5,587 nt of DNA from Patescibacteria group bacterium (GTDB taxonomy: Bacteria > Patescibacteriota > Patescibacteriia > WFTA01 > S139-112), in assembly GCA_015485715.1 (NCBI GenBank), contig WFTA01000060.1, positions 1 through 5,587 on the forward strand. Reading direction: 5' to 3'. How positions within the stretch are numbered: position 1 is the stretch's first letter; every line of letters begins with the position of its first letter. The notes beneath the pieces are model-generated. The model searched no databases. It had not been told where the DNA came from and saw nothing but the letters and a program-made list of their open reading frames with translations. Shown in pieces: positions 1 through 5,587 of the stretch. The position numbers and the translations under genes are program-made.

Positions 1-139
1 CTATAGCACCTTTAGGAAAGCCAGCCCAGTGTTTTTCTCTCGTAAATCTTTCCTCTTCTGCGGCTGCTATAACTTTTCCATCTTTCAAAATAGCAGCAGA
101 AGAATCTCCGTGGTATGCGTTAATGCCAAGAATTATCAT
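1..139 (-). CDS. Carbamoyltransferase, NodU/CmcH/TobZ family, N-terminal part (cut by window edge)
   Basis: Only the first 46 codons are in the window, and the rest lies beyond the left edge. The protein begins MIILGINAYHGDSSAAI, followed by a KDGKV stretch and then AAAEEERFTREKHWAGFP. This is the characteristic start of the NodU/CmcH/TobZ carbamoyltransferases: the HGDSSA segment (from His10), then the AEEERF..+KH..GFP segment. Members transfer a carbamoyl group from carbamoyl phosphate, through carbamoyl-AMP, to a hydroxyl of a sugar or small molecule in the cytoplasm. The start ATG overlaps the glycosyltransferase stop (ATGA) and has a strong AAGGAGG site seven bases upstream, so the two genes are probably translationally coupled. 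In this locus the likely role is O-carbamoylation of a glycan sugar (inference). By rough count GC is near 43%, clearly higher than in the preceding genes. The family assignment is firm despite the short fragment; the substrate is unknown. Confidence 0.88.
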   Translation of the reverse strand, partial: MIILGINAYHGDSSAAILKDGKVIAAAEEERFTREKHWAGFPKGAI

Positions 140-1056
140 AACTTATCCTCCTTAATAAATTTAATTCCGAAAACTTTCTCAATAGATTCTTCTATACTTT
201 TCCCATTTCTAATTTCTTTTTTTACTTCATATATCTTTGCATCTACCAAGAACCTATACCAAAAACCCTGTAAGAGATGAAAAATTAAACCTTCCTTTCC
301 GTCTAAAAACCCAAACTTTAAAAAATATCTGTATAAAAAGTATATAAACGGCCTAATAAATAGAGGAATTTTTGCATATACATTTTCCTTTAACCATCTT
401 TTTCTTTGTTCTTGCATACCAAATAAATTTGCTTCTACATTTTCTTGGTCTAAAAATTTATACTCTATGTTCAACATATCTATAGCTTCCCTAGAAGCAT
501 ATTTGTTATGTTTTTCAATCCACCAAGTTAAATTATTTAAATTTACTTCCATTATATCATTATCAAATTTAATTGTTTTACCTTCTGCAATTTTAATATG
601 TTCATCCATCCATCGCTTTTCACAAAATCCATACCCTTTTCTCCATATTCTTAGTAACCATGTTGGGTAATATCCCCCATGTTTTATCCACCTACCCATA
701 AAGTAAACTCTTCTTTTTACATAAATTCCTGTTATATCTTTTTCCAAGTATGGTAATTTTTCTTTAATTTCCTTTGCAAGTTCAGGGCTTACTATTTCGT
801 CCGCATCTAATCTCATTATCCATTCAGTTTTAATGGGTAAGTTTTCAAGAGCCCAATTAAATTGAGTAGCATAGTTAACCCATTTATTCTTATAAACTTT
901 AGCACCTAAGGATTGCGCTATTTCCACTGTTCTATCTGTAGAAAAGGAATCTACAATAAATACTTCATCTGCAAATGATATAACACTCTCTCTAGCTCGC
1001 TCTATGTGTTTTTCTTCATTATAGGTAAGTATTATTACCGATACGTTTACTGACAT
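136..1056 (-). CDS. Family 2 glycosyltransferase, WaaE/KdtX-like (beta-1,4-glucosyltransferase type)
   Basis: The 306-residue protein opens with a GT-A fold: SVIILTYNEE (residues 6-15), DSFSTDRT (36-43, nucleotide-binding) and LDADE (83-87, the DXD-type metal/sugar-nucleotide site). The block around 116-153 (RRVYFMGRW, HGGYYP, WRKGYG, then E146 and DEH at 151-153) and the C-terminal RPFIYFLYRYFLKFGFLDGK region (235-254) are typical of the subgroup containing LPS-core WaaE/KdtX and related capsule enzymes. It should transfer a sugar from a nucleotide donor to a growing glycan at the cytoplasmic face of the inner membrane; the hydrophobic, basic C-terminal region may bind the membrane. Donor and acceptor cannot be read from the sequence. 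It starts 13 bases after the Wzy-like gene with only a modest AGGTTGG site, and its stop overlaps the carbamoyltransferase start by four bases. Length is slightly above the roughly 250-residue WaaE type because of a charged C-terminal tail. Confidence 0.9.
   Translation of the reverse strand: MSVNVSVIILTYNEEKHIERARESVISFADEVFIVDSFSTDRTVEIAQSLGAKVYKNKWVNYATQFNWALENLPIKTEWIMRLDADEIVSPELAKEIKEKLPYLEKDITGIYVKRRVYFMGRWIKHGGYYPTWLLRIWRKGYGFCEKRWMDEHIKIAEGKTIKFDNDIMEVNLNNLTWWIEKHNKYASREAIDMLNIEYKFLDQENVEANLFGMQEQRKRWLKENVYAKIPLFIRPFIYFLYRYFLKFGFLDGKEGLIFHLLQGFWYRFLVDAKIYEVKKEIRNGKSIEESIEKVFGIKFIKEDKL
145..153 (-). promoter_or_regulatory. Strong ribosome binding site for the carbamoyltransferase
   Basis: The minus strand reads AAGGAGGAT with seven bases between the last G of AAGGAGG and the ATG at 139. 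The site lies inside the 3' end of the glycosyltransferase gene and fixes the start of the truncated carbamoyltransferase at the overlapping ATGA. Confidence 0.8.
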
Positions 1057-1069
1057 ATAACCAACCTAT

Positions 1070-2299
1070 TTATGAAACTTTAGATTTAGCAGTCAAAATT
1101 AGCAAAGATAAAGCTAAGCCACTACTAAACATTTTAAACAATGGTTGCACAAACATACTGATTATTAAGGAACTTAAAAAGCTAAGGAAAAGAATAATAT
1201 ATATAGGATTCTCCTTAACCCTTAATAAGGATAGAGTAAGATTATAAAGTAGGTATAGTAAGTATAAAATTACAATAAATAAACCAACAATACCCGTTTT
1301 AAACAAAAAGAAAGAAAGAATATTATGAGTATAACGAGTATTTCCTCCTGTAGGGTTATCATATAATATGGCTCCCCACCCATTCCCTAAAAGAAATTCA
1401 AAAGTATCTTTTTGTAATTGATTAAATACATATTTAAATTCTTCCACTCTATTATTGATACCTACAGTTTGGAATTTTTGAAAGATTAAATTAAATACTC
1501 CTTCAATATAATTTATATTGACTATTATAAAAGAAAACATTATTGAAATTATCACTATGCTTGATAGTATTCTATTTTCTTTCAAGCTTTTTATGAATAT
1601 AAACACTACGAAAAACGCTACTGAAGCAGAAAATAAAAGAATATTAGCCCTCATAATAACTGCTACGAATACTCCTAATGATAACAAACCTAAAAAAGTA
1701 AAAGCAAATCCCATAAATAAATTTGCAGACTTAAGTTTGTAAATGCTATATATACCCCAAAGGGTTAAAAATATAGATGAAAACAAAATTGAAGGAGATG
1801 AGAAAATATATGCTTTATCCCCGTAGATAATTTGTGTAGTAATATAAACTAAATAATCTTTTGTGGATAAATAAAACCTTAAGCTAAATATAATTCCAAT
1901 AAAAATTATAGAAAAAAGAATAATTTTATGCCAAATTTTTGCCTCAGTTTTCCTTTTTATTATGCTAATTATAATAATTGGTAGGAATAAATATAATAAA
2001 GGTATTACATCACGTATAAAGTCCCTGAAATCATTGCCTTCTTTTATAATACCTATTATGGAAGGAACTATCAGCATATATAAAAATATCATATATATAA
2101 CTTTCTCTATATAACTTCTTTTTTCTAAGAGAAATGAACCTAATATAGTTGGTACAGATCTAATAAATGCTAAAGATAATAAACTACCTATTAAAATTTC
2201 ATCAATACCTATTGTATCAGGAGTGGGTTCACTAAATAAAGCATATATAATTACAGCAATAAGAAAAAATAGCTGAGGTATGGTTAGAGCAGAATTCAT
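1070..2299 (-). CDS. wzy: Wzy/O-antigen-ligase-type polytopic membrane protein
   Basis: The 409-residue protein is dominated by about ten to twelve hydrophobic segments. A larger, mostly hydrophilic loop at about residues 262-328 is expected on the outer side of the inner membrane. That loop carries Arg284 (NNRVEEF), a LGNGWG motif (304-309) and a THN motif with His325, directly before the next membrane segment (ILSFFLFKTGIVGL). Arg218 lies at the end of an earlier segment (IMRANI). This arrangement of arginines and a loop histidine is that of the Wzy_C / O-antigen ligase superfamily (WaaL, Wzy). Such proteins join undecaprenyl-diphosphate-linked glycan units into a polymer or transfer the glycan to an acceptor. 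The Wzx gene nearby favours polymerase, but ligase cannot be excluded because sequence alone rarely separates the two. The ATG overlaps the methyltransferase stop (ATGA) and has only a weak AAGAAG site, suggesting coupled translation. Very AT-rich, as is common for Wzy genes. Confidence 0.8.
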   Translation of the reverse strand: MNSALTIPQLFFLIAVIIYALFSEPTPDTIGIDEILIGSLLSLAFIRSVPTILGSFLLEKRSYIEKVIYMIFLYMLIVPSIIGIIKEGNDFRDFIRDVIPLLYLFLPIIIISIIKRKTEAKIWHKIILFSIIFIGIIFSLRFYLSTKDYLVYITTQIIYGDKAYIFSSPSILFSSIFLTLWGIYSIYKLKSANLFMGFAFTFLGLLSLGVFVAVIMRANILLFSASVAFFVVFIFIKSLKENRILSSIVIISIMFSFIIVNINYIEGVFNLIFQKFQTVGINNRVEEFKYVFNQLQKDTFEFLLGNGWGAILYDNPTGGNTRYTHNILSFFLFKTGIVGLFIVILYLLYLLYNLTLSLLRVKENPIYIILFLSFLSSLIISMFVQPLFKMFSSGLALSLLILTAKSKVS

Positions 2300-2937
2300 A
2301 GATTCTTCTTAGCTACTATTATCATAGATTTCCAAAGATAAGGTAATCTTCCTACCCCTTTGAATTTTATCACTTTAAACCCACACTCTTCTAATAAAGC
2401 ATATAGTGTAGATTTTGAAAAAAATTTAATATGCCCAAAATCCCATAAAGGATTAAAATGATTATCAAATTTATTAAGTAAAGCTATAAGTAAATTTTTA
2501 AAATAACCATGATACGGCGTAGATAAAATAAGGTATCCATCGTTTTTAAGCCATTTACTTATATTAAAGAGATGCTTGCGTGGTAAAAATAAATGTTCAA
2601 TTACTTCTATGCTAAGAATTAAATCATATTGTCTTGGAAAATCAGAAGGTAATAAAGAATCATATACGTCATGTACCTTCACCTTTTCCTTAAGAAGAGG
2701 AAAATTTTTAATGGTGGTTTCAATAGCACTTTGGGATATATCAAAACCATAAATATTTTTATATCCTAATTTATGTAATTGTGCCATTATAAACCCTCCA
2801 CCGCATCCTGTATCTAATATACAGGCATTTTGATATATCTTTAAATTCTTAATTAAATTAAATATAACTGGGAAAAGATAGGAATGTGCTGGAAGTTCTG
2901 GTTGCTTCCATTCATATTCAACTTGGTTTACAGTCAT
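2296..2937 (-). CDS. Class I SAM-dependent methyltransferase (UbiG-like fold)
   Basis: The 213-residue protein has the standard order of motifs for a Rossmann-fold methyltransferase. Motif I is ILDTGCGGGF (40-49), which binds S-adenosylmethionine. GFDIS (64-68) supplies the acidic residue for the SAM ribose. Next come the DLILSIEVIEHL segment (105-116) and LILSTPYHGY (136-145). The C-terminal part has GHIKFFS (168-174) and LLEECGF (181-187), typical of the Methyltransf_11/23-type proteins common in polysaccharide loci. It probably O-methylates a sugar of the glycan or its non-reducing end in the cytoplasm; this role is inferred from context, since related folds methylate many small molecules. 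The ATG has a strong AGGAGG site seven bases upstream. The preceding gap of 36 bases is the longest in the window, and the stop overlaps the next start as ATGA. No motif is missing. Confidence 0.9.
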   Translation of the reverse strand: MTVNQVEYEWKQPELPAHSYLFPVIFNLIKNLKIYQNACILDTGCGGGFIMAQLHKLGYKNIYGFDISQSAIETTIKNFPLLKEKVKVHDVYDSLLPSDFPRQYDLILSIEVIEHLFLPRKHLFNISKWLKNDGYLILSTPYHGYFKNLLIALLNKFDNHFNPLWDFGHIKFFSKSTLYALLEECGFKVIKFKGVGRLPYLWKSMIIVAKKNL

Positions 2938-2944
2938 ATAAGTT

Positions 2945-2950
2945 CCTCCT
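2945..2950 (-). promoter_or_regulatory. Ribosome binding site for the methyltransferase
   Basis: A perfect AGGAGG lies seven bases before the ATG at 2937, inside the 36-base gap after the sulfotransferase. It supports this start. I see no convincing promoter or hairpin in the rest of the gap. Confidence 0.75.
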
Positions 2951-2973
2951 GATTTTAAGTTTAAAAGCTAAAA

Positions 2974-3798
2974 TTATTTATAGCCTAATTTTGTTATTAA
3001 ATCACCAATGTTTTTATGAACTTCTTTTACTAATTTATCTGATAGTTCTTCTTTCCAACTACCTATTTTGCCTTTCCTAAAAGTATGAGTCCCTCCATAT
3101 AATTTCTCTGCTATTTCTTCTATATTGAAATCTATATTTATATTTAAAAATTTTATAATATTTTCTATGGCTCTTAGTTGTTTATTTTTATCACCTCCCC
3201 CTTTATCCCCTACTAAATCTTCAAATTTTACAACTAAACAATTATCGCATGAGAACCAGTGTAAAGCATTCTCCAGAACAGCTCTGAAAGAATTTAAGTA
3301 TATATTTACTTCTCTATAATGTCCTCCTTTTAGAGTAATTAAAATCCTTTCTTCAAATGAATGCTTAGAAAATAAAGGATATAGAAAAAAATCTCTTTTC
3401 TTTGCCAAGAAATGAGTATGTGAAACCAATATATCTCTAGGATCTCTAATAATAAAGATTACTTTTACATTACATTGCCTAAATATATGGTTTATTCTCT
3501 CTGTATAATTAACATGTCCAGAAATATATCTTCCTTCTTTTACTCTATTTAACCTTCTAATTAACCAATTTGAACTAATAGCTACCGGGGCATAAAAGCC
3601 TATATATACAGGATTTTTATCAAAAATAGCACCTCTTATGATTTGCCTTATCAAATACCATTTACCCATAATTAATGATTCTGCCAATCCCAACTTATCA
3701 TATTTATATCCCAATAGCTCAAGCAATTTCTGTAAAAGATTTGTTCCAGATTTAGGAATACTATTCACTAAAGGAATAAAATTATTTTTCTCAAGCAT
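2974..3798 (-). CDS. PAPS-dependent carbohydrate sulfotransferase
   Basis: The 274-residue protein carries the PAPS-binding signatures of the Sulfotransfer_1 family. The 5'-phosphosulfate loop is IPKSGTNLL (14-22), with the lysine that contacts the sulfate. The 3'-phosphate motif is IIRDPRDILVSH (116-127), with Arg118 and Ser126. The C-terminal nucleotide-binding motif is RKGKIGSWKE (241-250). GHVNY (94-98) supplies a histidine where the family often has its catalytic base, and VVKFEDL (189-195) is a conserved core strand. It should transfer sulfate from PAPS to a hydroxyl or amine in the cytoplasm. The surrounding glycan genes suggest a sugar acceptor, before or during assembly of the lipid-linked unit (inference). 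Length is normal for bacterial members, and there is no signal peptide. The ATG directly follows the flippase stop (TAA-ATG), with a strong ribosome binding site inside the flippase gene. A glycine-rich loop at about 197-204 follows the FEDL strand. Confidence 0.92.
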   Translation of the reverse strand: MLEKNNFIPLVNSIPKSGTNLLQKLLELLGYKYDKLGLAESLIMGKWYLIRQIIRGAIFDKNPVYIGFYAPVAISSNWLIRRLNRVKEGRYISGHVNYTERINHIFRQCNVKVIFIIRDPRDILVSHTHFLAKKRDFFLYPLFSKHSFEERILITLKGGHYREVNIYLNSFRAVLENALHWFSCDNCLVVKFEDLVGDKGGGDKNKQLRAIENIIKFLNINIDFNIEEIAEKLYGGTHTFRKGKIGSWKEELSDKLVKEVHKNIGDLITKLGYK

Positions 3799-5151
3799 TT
3801 ATCTCCTCCCAAACTCACTAACAGGATAAAAAGTAGTAAAACCATATATTTTCCATATATATATTGCACATGTAAATTTAAAAAAAACGAAGGATAAGCT
3901 TGTTGCTACAGATGCTCCCACTATGCCATATGCAGGAATCAAAGAATAATTTAATAAGGCATTTAATAAAGTAGATATAAAAAATATTATAAAGAACATT
4001 TGCTCTTTTCCTGTCATATTTAGGATAGCTCCAACACTTCCAAAGTAGTTGTTAAAGAACTGTCCTATTAAAAGGATATATAGTGGTGTGATATTTTCTA
4101 AAAACTCGCTACCAAAAAAATTCAATATCTTTTCAGATAACATAGCGATAATAGCAACTGTAAATAAGGAGATGAAAAAATTTATCCGAGCTATATAGCT
4201 TACTAAACTTATTAAGTGCTGCTTATCCTTTTTCCAGTAATATTCCGCAACCTTGGGTGTAAAGGTAGCATTCAAACTTAGGGTTAAAAAAGTTAATATT
4301 GAAGCTATCCTTGAGATAACATTATAAATTCCCACTTCTTCTTCTGTTCTCCACATTCCGAGCATTATTGTATCAGCCCAAGACATAACCATAAAAAGAG
4401 AACTTGACACAAGCATAGGAAACGAAACCAGGAGTATATGCTTTATGGAAACTTTTTCCTTTTCTCCAGTAATCCATTTAAACTCCTTCCAGAGGAAAAC
4501 AGAACTGAGAAGAAAAGCTAAACTTACACCTGCAATATAAGCAAACAAAACAAGTTCCGTGTTTTGAATATTTAAGAAAATTAAAAAAGTTCCTACTGTG
4601 ATTAACGCTATTAAAAAAGGTAATAAATTCTGAAAAACTGCATACTCCTTTATCTTCTTAAAAGCTCTTAAGCTTTCAGAATTTATATAAAGCAGAGTAA
4701 AAGGTGCTACTGCAAAGGCTATTAATCTAATATAAGGAGTTAAATGCTCTTTTCCGAAAACTTTTTCCGCAAGTATAGGAGCTAATAAATAAAGTCCTGC
4801 TGAAAGCAGTAGAGAAAAAGGAATAACTACACTTATTGACTTTAGATATATATGTTTAGATACTTCTCCTTTACCCTGAGCGTTATACTGAGCTATAAAT
4901 CTAAGCAGTGCTGTGTCAAGCCCTAATCTTCCAATTACCGATACTATTTGAAGTATTGTAAAACAAATGGTAAATATTCCCCAAGCGGAGGCTCCAAGCT
5001 TTCTTGTAACAAGCAGAGTAAAAGCATAGGCTACCGCTAATCCGAGGACTCTTATAATAAAAAAAGTTACACTACCTTTTACAAGATCTTTAAGGTGTAC
5101 ATCACCTTCTAACCTGTCCTTTAATTTCCCTAACACCTCACTACCTATCAT
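3799..5151 (-). CDS. wzx: Polysaccharide flippase (Wzx-type, MOP superfamily)
   Basis: The 450-residue protein is almost entirely hydrophobic, with about twelve to fourteen membrane segments. It shows family hallmarks: KGSVTFFIIRVLGL near 25-38, then TRKLGASAWGIF (49-60) and GLDTALLRF (77-85). Later come the WADTIMLG segment (258-265) followed by EEVGIYNV (271-278), and YGIVGASVATSLS (408-420) near the C terminus. These match RfbX/Wzx-type exporters of the MOP superfamily. It should flip undecaprenyl-diphosphate-linked oligosaccharide from the cytoplasmic to the outer face of the inner membrane, for polymerisation or transfer by the Wzy-like protein encoded downstream. Length is usual for Wzx. 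The ATG shares one base with the HEPN gene stop (TGATG), and an AAAAGG site lies only three bases upstream, pointing to translational coupling with the toxin gene. GC is higher in the first half of the gene than at its 3' end. Confidence 0.92.
   Translation of the reverse strand: MIGSEVLGKLKDRLEGDVHLKDLVKGSVTFFIIRVLGLAVAYAFTLLVTRKLGASAWGIFTICFTILQIVSVIGRLGLDTALLRFIAQYNAQGKGEVSKHIYLKSISVVIPFSLLLSAGLYLLAPILAEKVFGKEHLTPYIRLIAFAVAPFTLLYINSESLRAFKKIKEYAVFQNLLPFLIALITVGTFLIFLNIQNTELVLFAYIAGVSLAFLLSSVFLWKEFKWITGEKEKVSIKHILLVSFPMLVSSSLFMVMSWADTIMLGMWRTEEEVGIYNVISRIASILTFLTLSLNATFTPKVAEYYWKKDKQHLISLVSYIARINFFISLFTVAIIAMLSEKILNFFGSEFLENITPLYILLIGQFFNNYFGSVGAILNMTGKEQMFFIIFFISTLLNALLNYSLIPAYGIVGASVATSLSFVFFKFTCAIYIWKIYGFTTFYPVSEFGRR
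3803..3809 (-). promoter_or_regulatory. Ribosome binding site for the sulfotransferase, inside the flippase gene
   Basis: The minus strand reads GGAGGAG, with six bases between GGAGG and the ATG at 3798. It overlaps the last codons of the flippase gene, and the stop (TAA) abuts the start with no spacing. The site confirms the sulfotransferase start and allows ribosomes finishing the flippase to reinitiate. Confidence 0.8.
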
Positions 5152-5552
5152 CAGCCTTTTAATTTCAAAAATGTGTTCCTAAACAGATCAACATACAACG
5201 GCAACTTCTTAAAGATCTCCTCAGCTATTTCCTCGTTATAGGTATGAACGGTCATGTTTCTGTAGTCAATCATTCTTAAAAGTTCCCGTGCTTTTTCTTC
5301 TTGAATAAAACCTGCGGAGAATAACTCCCTTATGCATGTTCTCGGACTTCTGCAGATTATACCTTCTTTTTCAAGGAACAGTTTAACAGTTTTCCACATA
5401 AGCTCAAAAGCTATTTCAAATCTCTGAATGGCTGAACCCCTGTAAAATGTATAATCTTCAGTGCTTTTGTTATTCATAGCCTTATTAACAGCTTCCTCAA
5501 GTCTTTTAATAGCCTTTTCAAAATCATTTTTCAGCTTTCCAAATCTATCCAA
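5151..5552 (-). CDS. hepT: HEPN-domain protein, HepT toxin of a HepT-MntA (type VII) module, HI0074 family
   Basis: The 133-residue, mainly helical protein matches the HI0074 'nucleotidyltransferase substrate-binding' group. Visible landmarks are AIQRFEIAFELMWKTVK (41-57), SPRTCIRELFSAGFI (69-83) and the HEPN signature RNMTVHTY. In the signature, Arg98, Asn99, His103 and Tyr105 form an RX4HXY motif. In characterised HepT-MntA pairs, Arg and His are the RNase active site, and the partner nucleotidyltransferase silences the toxin by adding AMP to the motif tyrosine. All these residues are kept, so the protein could be an active RNase (inference). The start is TTG with a GAGGGG site five bases upstream. 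It fits the family's N-terminal helix (RFGKLKNDFEKAIKRLEEA), and the next methionine, residue 26, would remove that helix. The gene overlaps the upstream nucleotidyltransferase by 22 bases, and its stop overlaps the flippase start by one. Confidence 0.9.
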   Translation of the reverse strand: MDRFGKLKNDFEKAIKRLEEAVNKAMNNKSTEDYTFYRGSAIQRFEIAFELMWKTVKLFLEKEGIICRSPRTCIRELFSAGFIQEEKARELLRMIDYRNMTVHTYNEEIAEEIFKKLPLYVDLFRNTFLKLKG

Positions 5553-5587
5553 ACTTTCCCCTCTTTTAATATCTCTTCCCTTAGGGA
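5531..5587 (-). CDS. mntA: C-terminal end of a minimal nucleotidyltransferase (MntA antitoxin), cut by window edge
   Basis: In the minus-strand frame starting at 5587, the sequence encodes SLREEILKEGKVWIDLES and then TGA. It is too short for a stand-alone identification. However, the ending 'E-I-L-K-E-G-K-V' followed by a few residues is the usual C terminus of minimal nucleotidyltransferases (MNT), and the next gene is their standard HEPN partner. MNT antitoxins such as MntA use ATP to AMPylate the HepT tyrosine. The catalytic GSX10DXD region would lie outside the window, so activity cannot be judged. The frame overlaps the start of hepT by 22 bases, consistent with coupled production of antitoxin and toxin. 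The assignment rests mostly on context. Confidence 0.68.
   Translation of the reverse strand, partial: SLREEILKEGKVWIDLES
5558..5563 (-). promoter_or_regulatory. Ribosome binding site that decides the TTG start of hepT
   Basis: The minus strand reads GAGGGG followed by five bases (AAAGT) and TTG at 5552. No ATG or GTG lies in frame upstream within the window, and the reading frame further upstream is taken by the nucleotidyltransferase in another frame. The site lies inside that upstream gene. Confidence 0.65.

Noticed and set aside
29..280. Plus-strand open frame of 83 codons across the carbamoyltransferase/glycosyltransferase junction
   Set aside because: It runs opposite two real genes and their overlapping ATGA junction, has no convincing ribosome binding site, and resembles no known family.
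467..670. Plus-strand open frame of 67 codons inside the glycosyltransferase gene
   Set aside because: It is antisense to a well-supported glycosyltransferase, has no recognisable motif, and arises from the low stop density opposite a real gene.
1518..1742. Plus-strand open frame of 74 codons opposite the Wzy-like gene
   Set aside because: It is antisense to a clear membrane protein gene. Its Lys/Asn/Ile-rich content is what the reverse complement of AT-rich hydrophobic codons gives, and no domain is visible.
2951..2968. Short imperfect palindrome (TTTTAAACTTAAAA) in the 36-base gap, considered as a terminator or operator
   Set aside because: It contains only A/T pairs around a single C/G, would form no stable stem, and is not followed by a T-run.
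2938..3020. Possible promoter before the methyltransferase gene (TATAAATAAT-like segment near the end of the sulfotransferase gene)
   Set aside because: The -10-like match is expected by chance in such AT-rich DNA. The nearest TTG-starting -35 candidate is a poor match at about 20 bases spacing, and the gene order suggests read-through.
1..5587. A novel defence or mobile system beyond the polysaccharide locus and HepT-MntA
   Set aside because: Every stretch is accounted for by recognisable families. I found no repeats, transposase, recombinase, attachment site or unexplained intergenic DNA.

Overview
The window is a compact run of eight genes, all on the minus strand, so they are read from the right edge to the left edge. 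Six are complete: a HEPN-domain toxin, a lipid-linked glycan flippase, a sulfotransferase, a methyltransferase, a Wzy/O-antigen-ligase-type membrane protein and a family 2 glycosyltransferase. Two are cut by the window edges: the last 18 codons of a MntA-type nucleotidyltransferase (right) and the first 46 codons of a NodU-type carbamoyltransferase (left). There is no intergenic gap over 36 bases, no RNA gene, no insertion sequence, no CRISPR array and no clear terminator.

Right end, 5151-5587: the tail of a minimal nucleotidyltransferase overlaps the start of a HEPN protein of the HI0074 / 'nucleotidyltransferase substrate-binding' family. This is the arrangement of a HepT-MntA (type VII) toxin-antitoxin module. 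The HEPN gene has a TTG start, and its stop codon shares one base with the start of the flippase gene.

Centre and left, 1-5151: this is part of a surface-polysaccharide locus of the Wzx/Wzy type. The glycosyltransferase would build a lipid-linked oligosaccharide in the cytoplasm, and Wzx would flip it across the inner membrane. The Wzy-like protein would polymerise it or transfer it to an acceptor. The sulfotransferase, methyltransferase and carbamoyltransferase look like decorating enzymes, so the product may be a sulfated, methylated and carbamoylated glycan. The priming transferase, sugar-nucleotide enzymes, export genes and most glycosyltransferases are not in the window and presumably lie on either side. 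Start/stop overlaps (ATGA twice, TGATG once, TAA-ATG once) suggest one co-transcribed and largely translationally coupled unit.

Organism: an AT-rich bacterium that uses strong AGGAGG-type ribosome binding sites and many AGA/ATA codons. The charged, lysine/glutamate/isoleucine-rich proteins and the MNT/HEPN pair would fit a thermophilic lineage such as Aquificota, but this is a weak inference and many low-GC bacteria could fit. Base composition is uneven: the middle genes are very AT-rich, while the carbamoyltransferase start and the first half of the flippase gene are less so, as expected for a mosaic polysaccharide locus.
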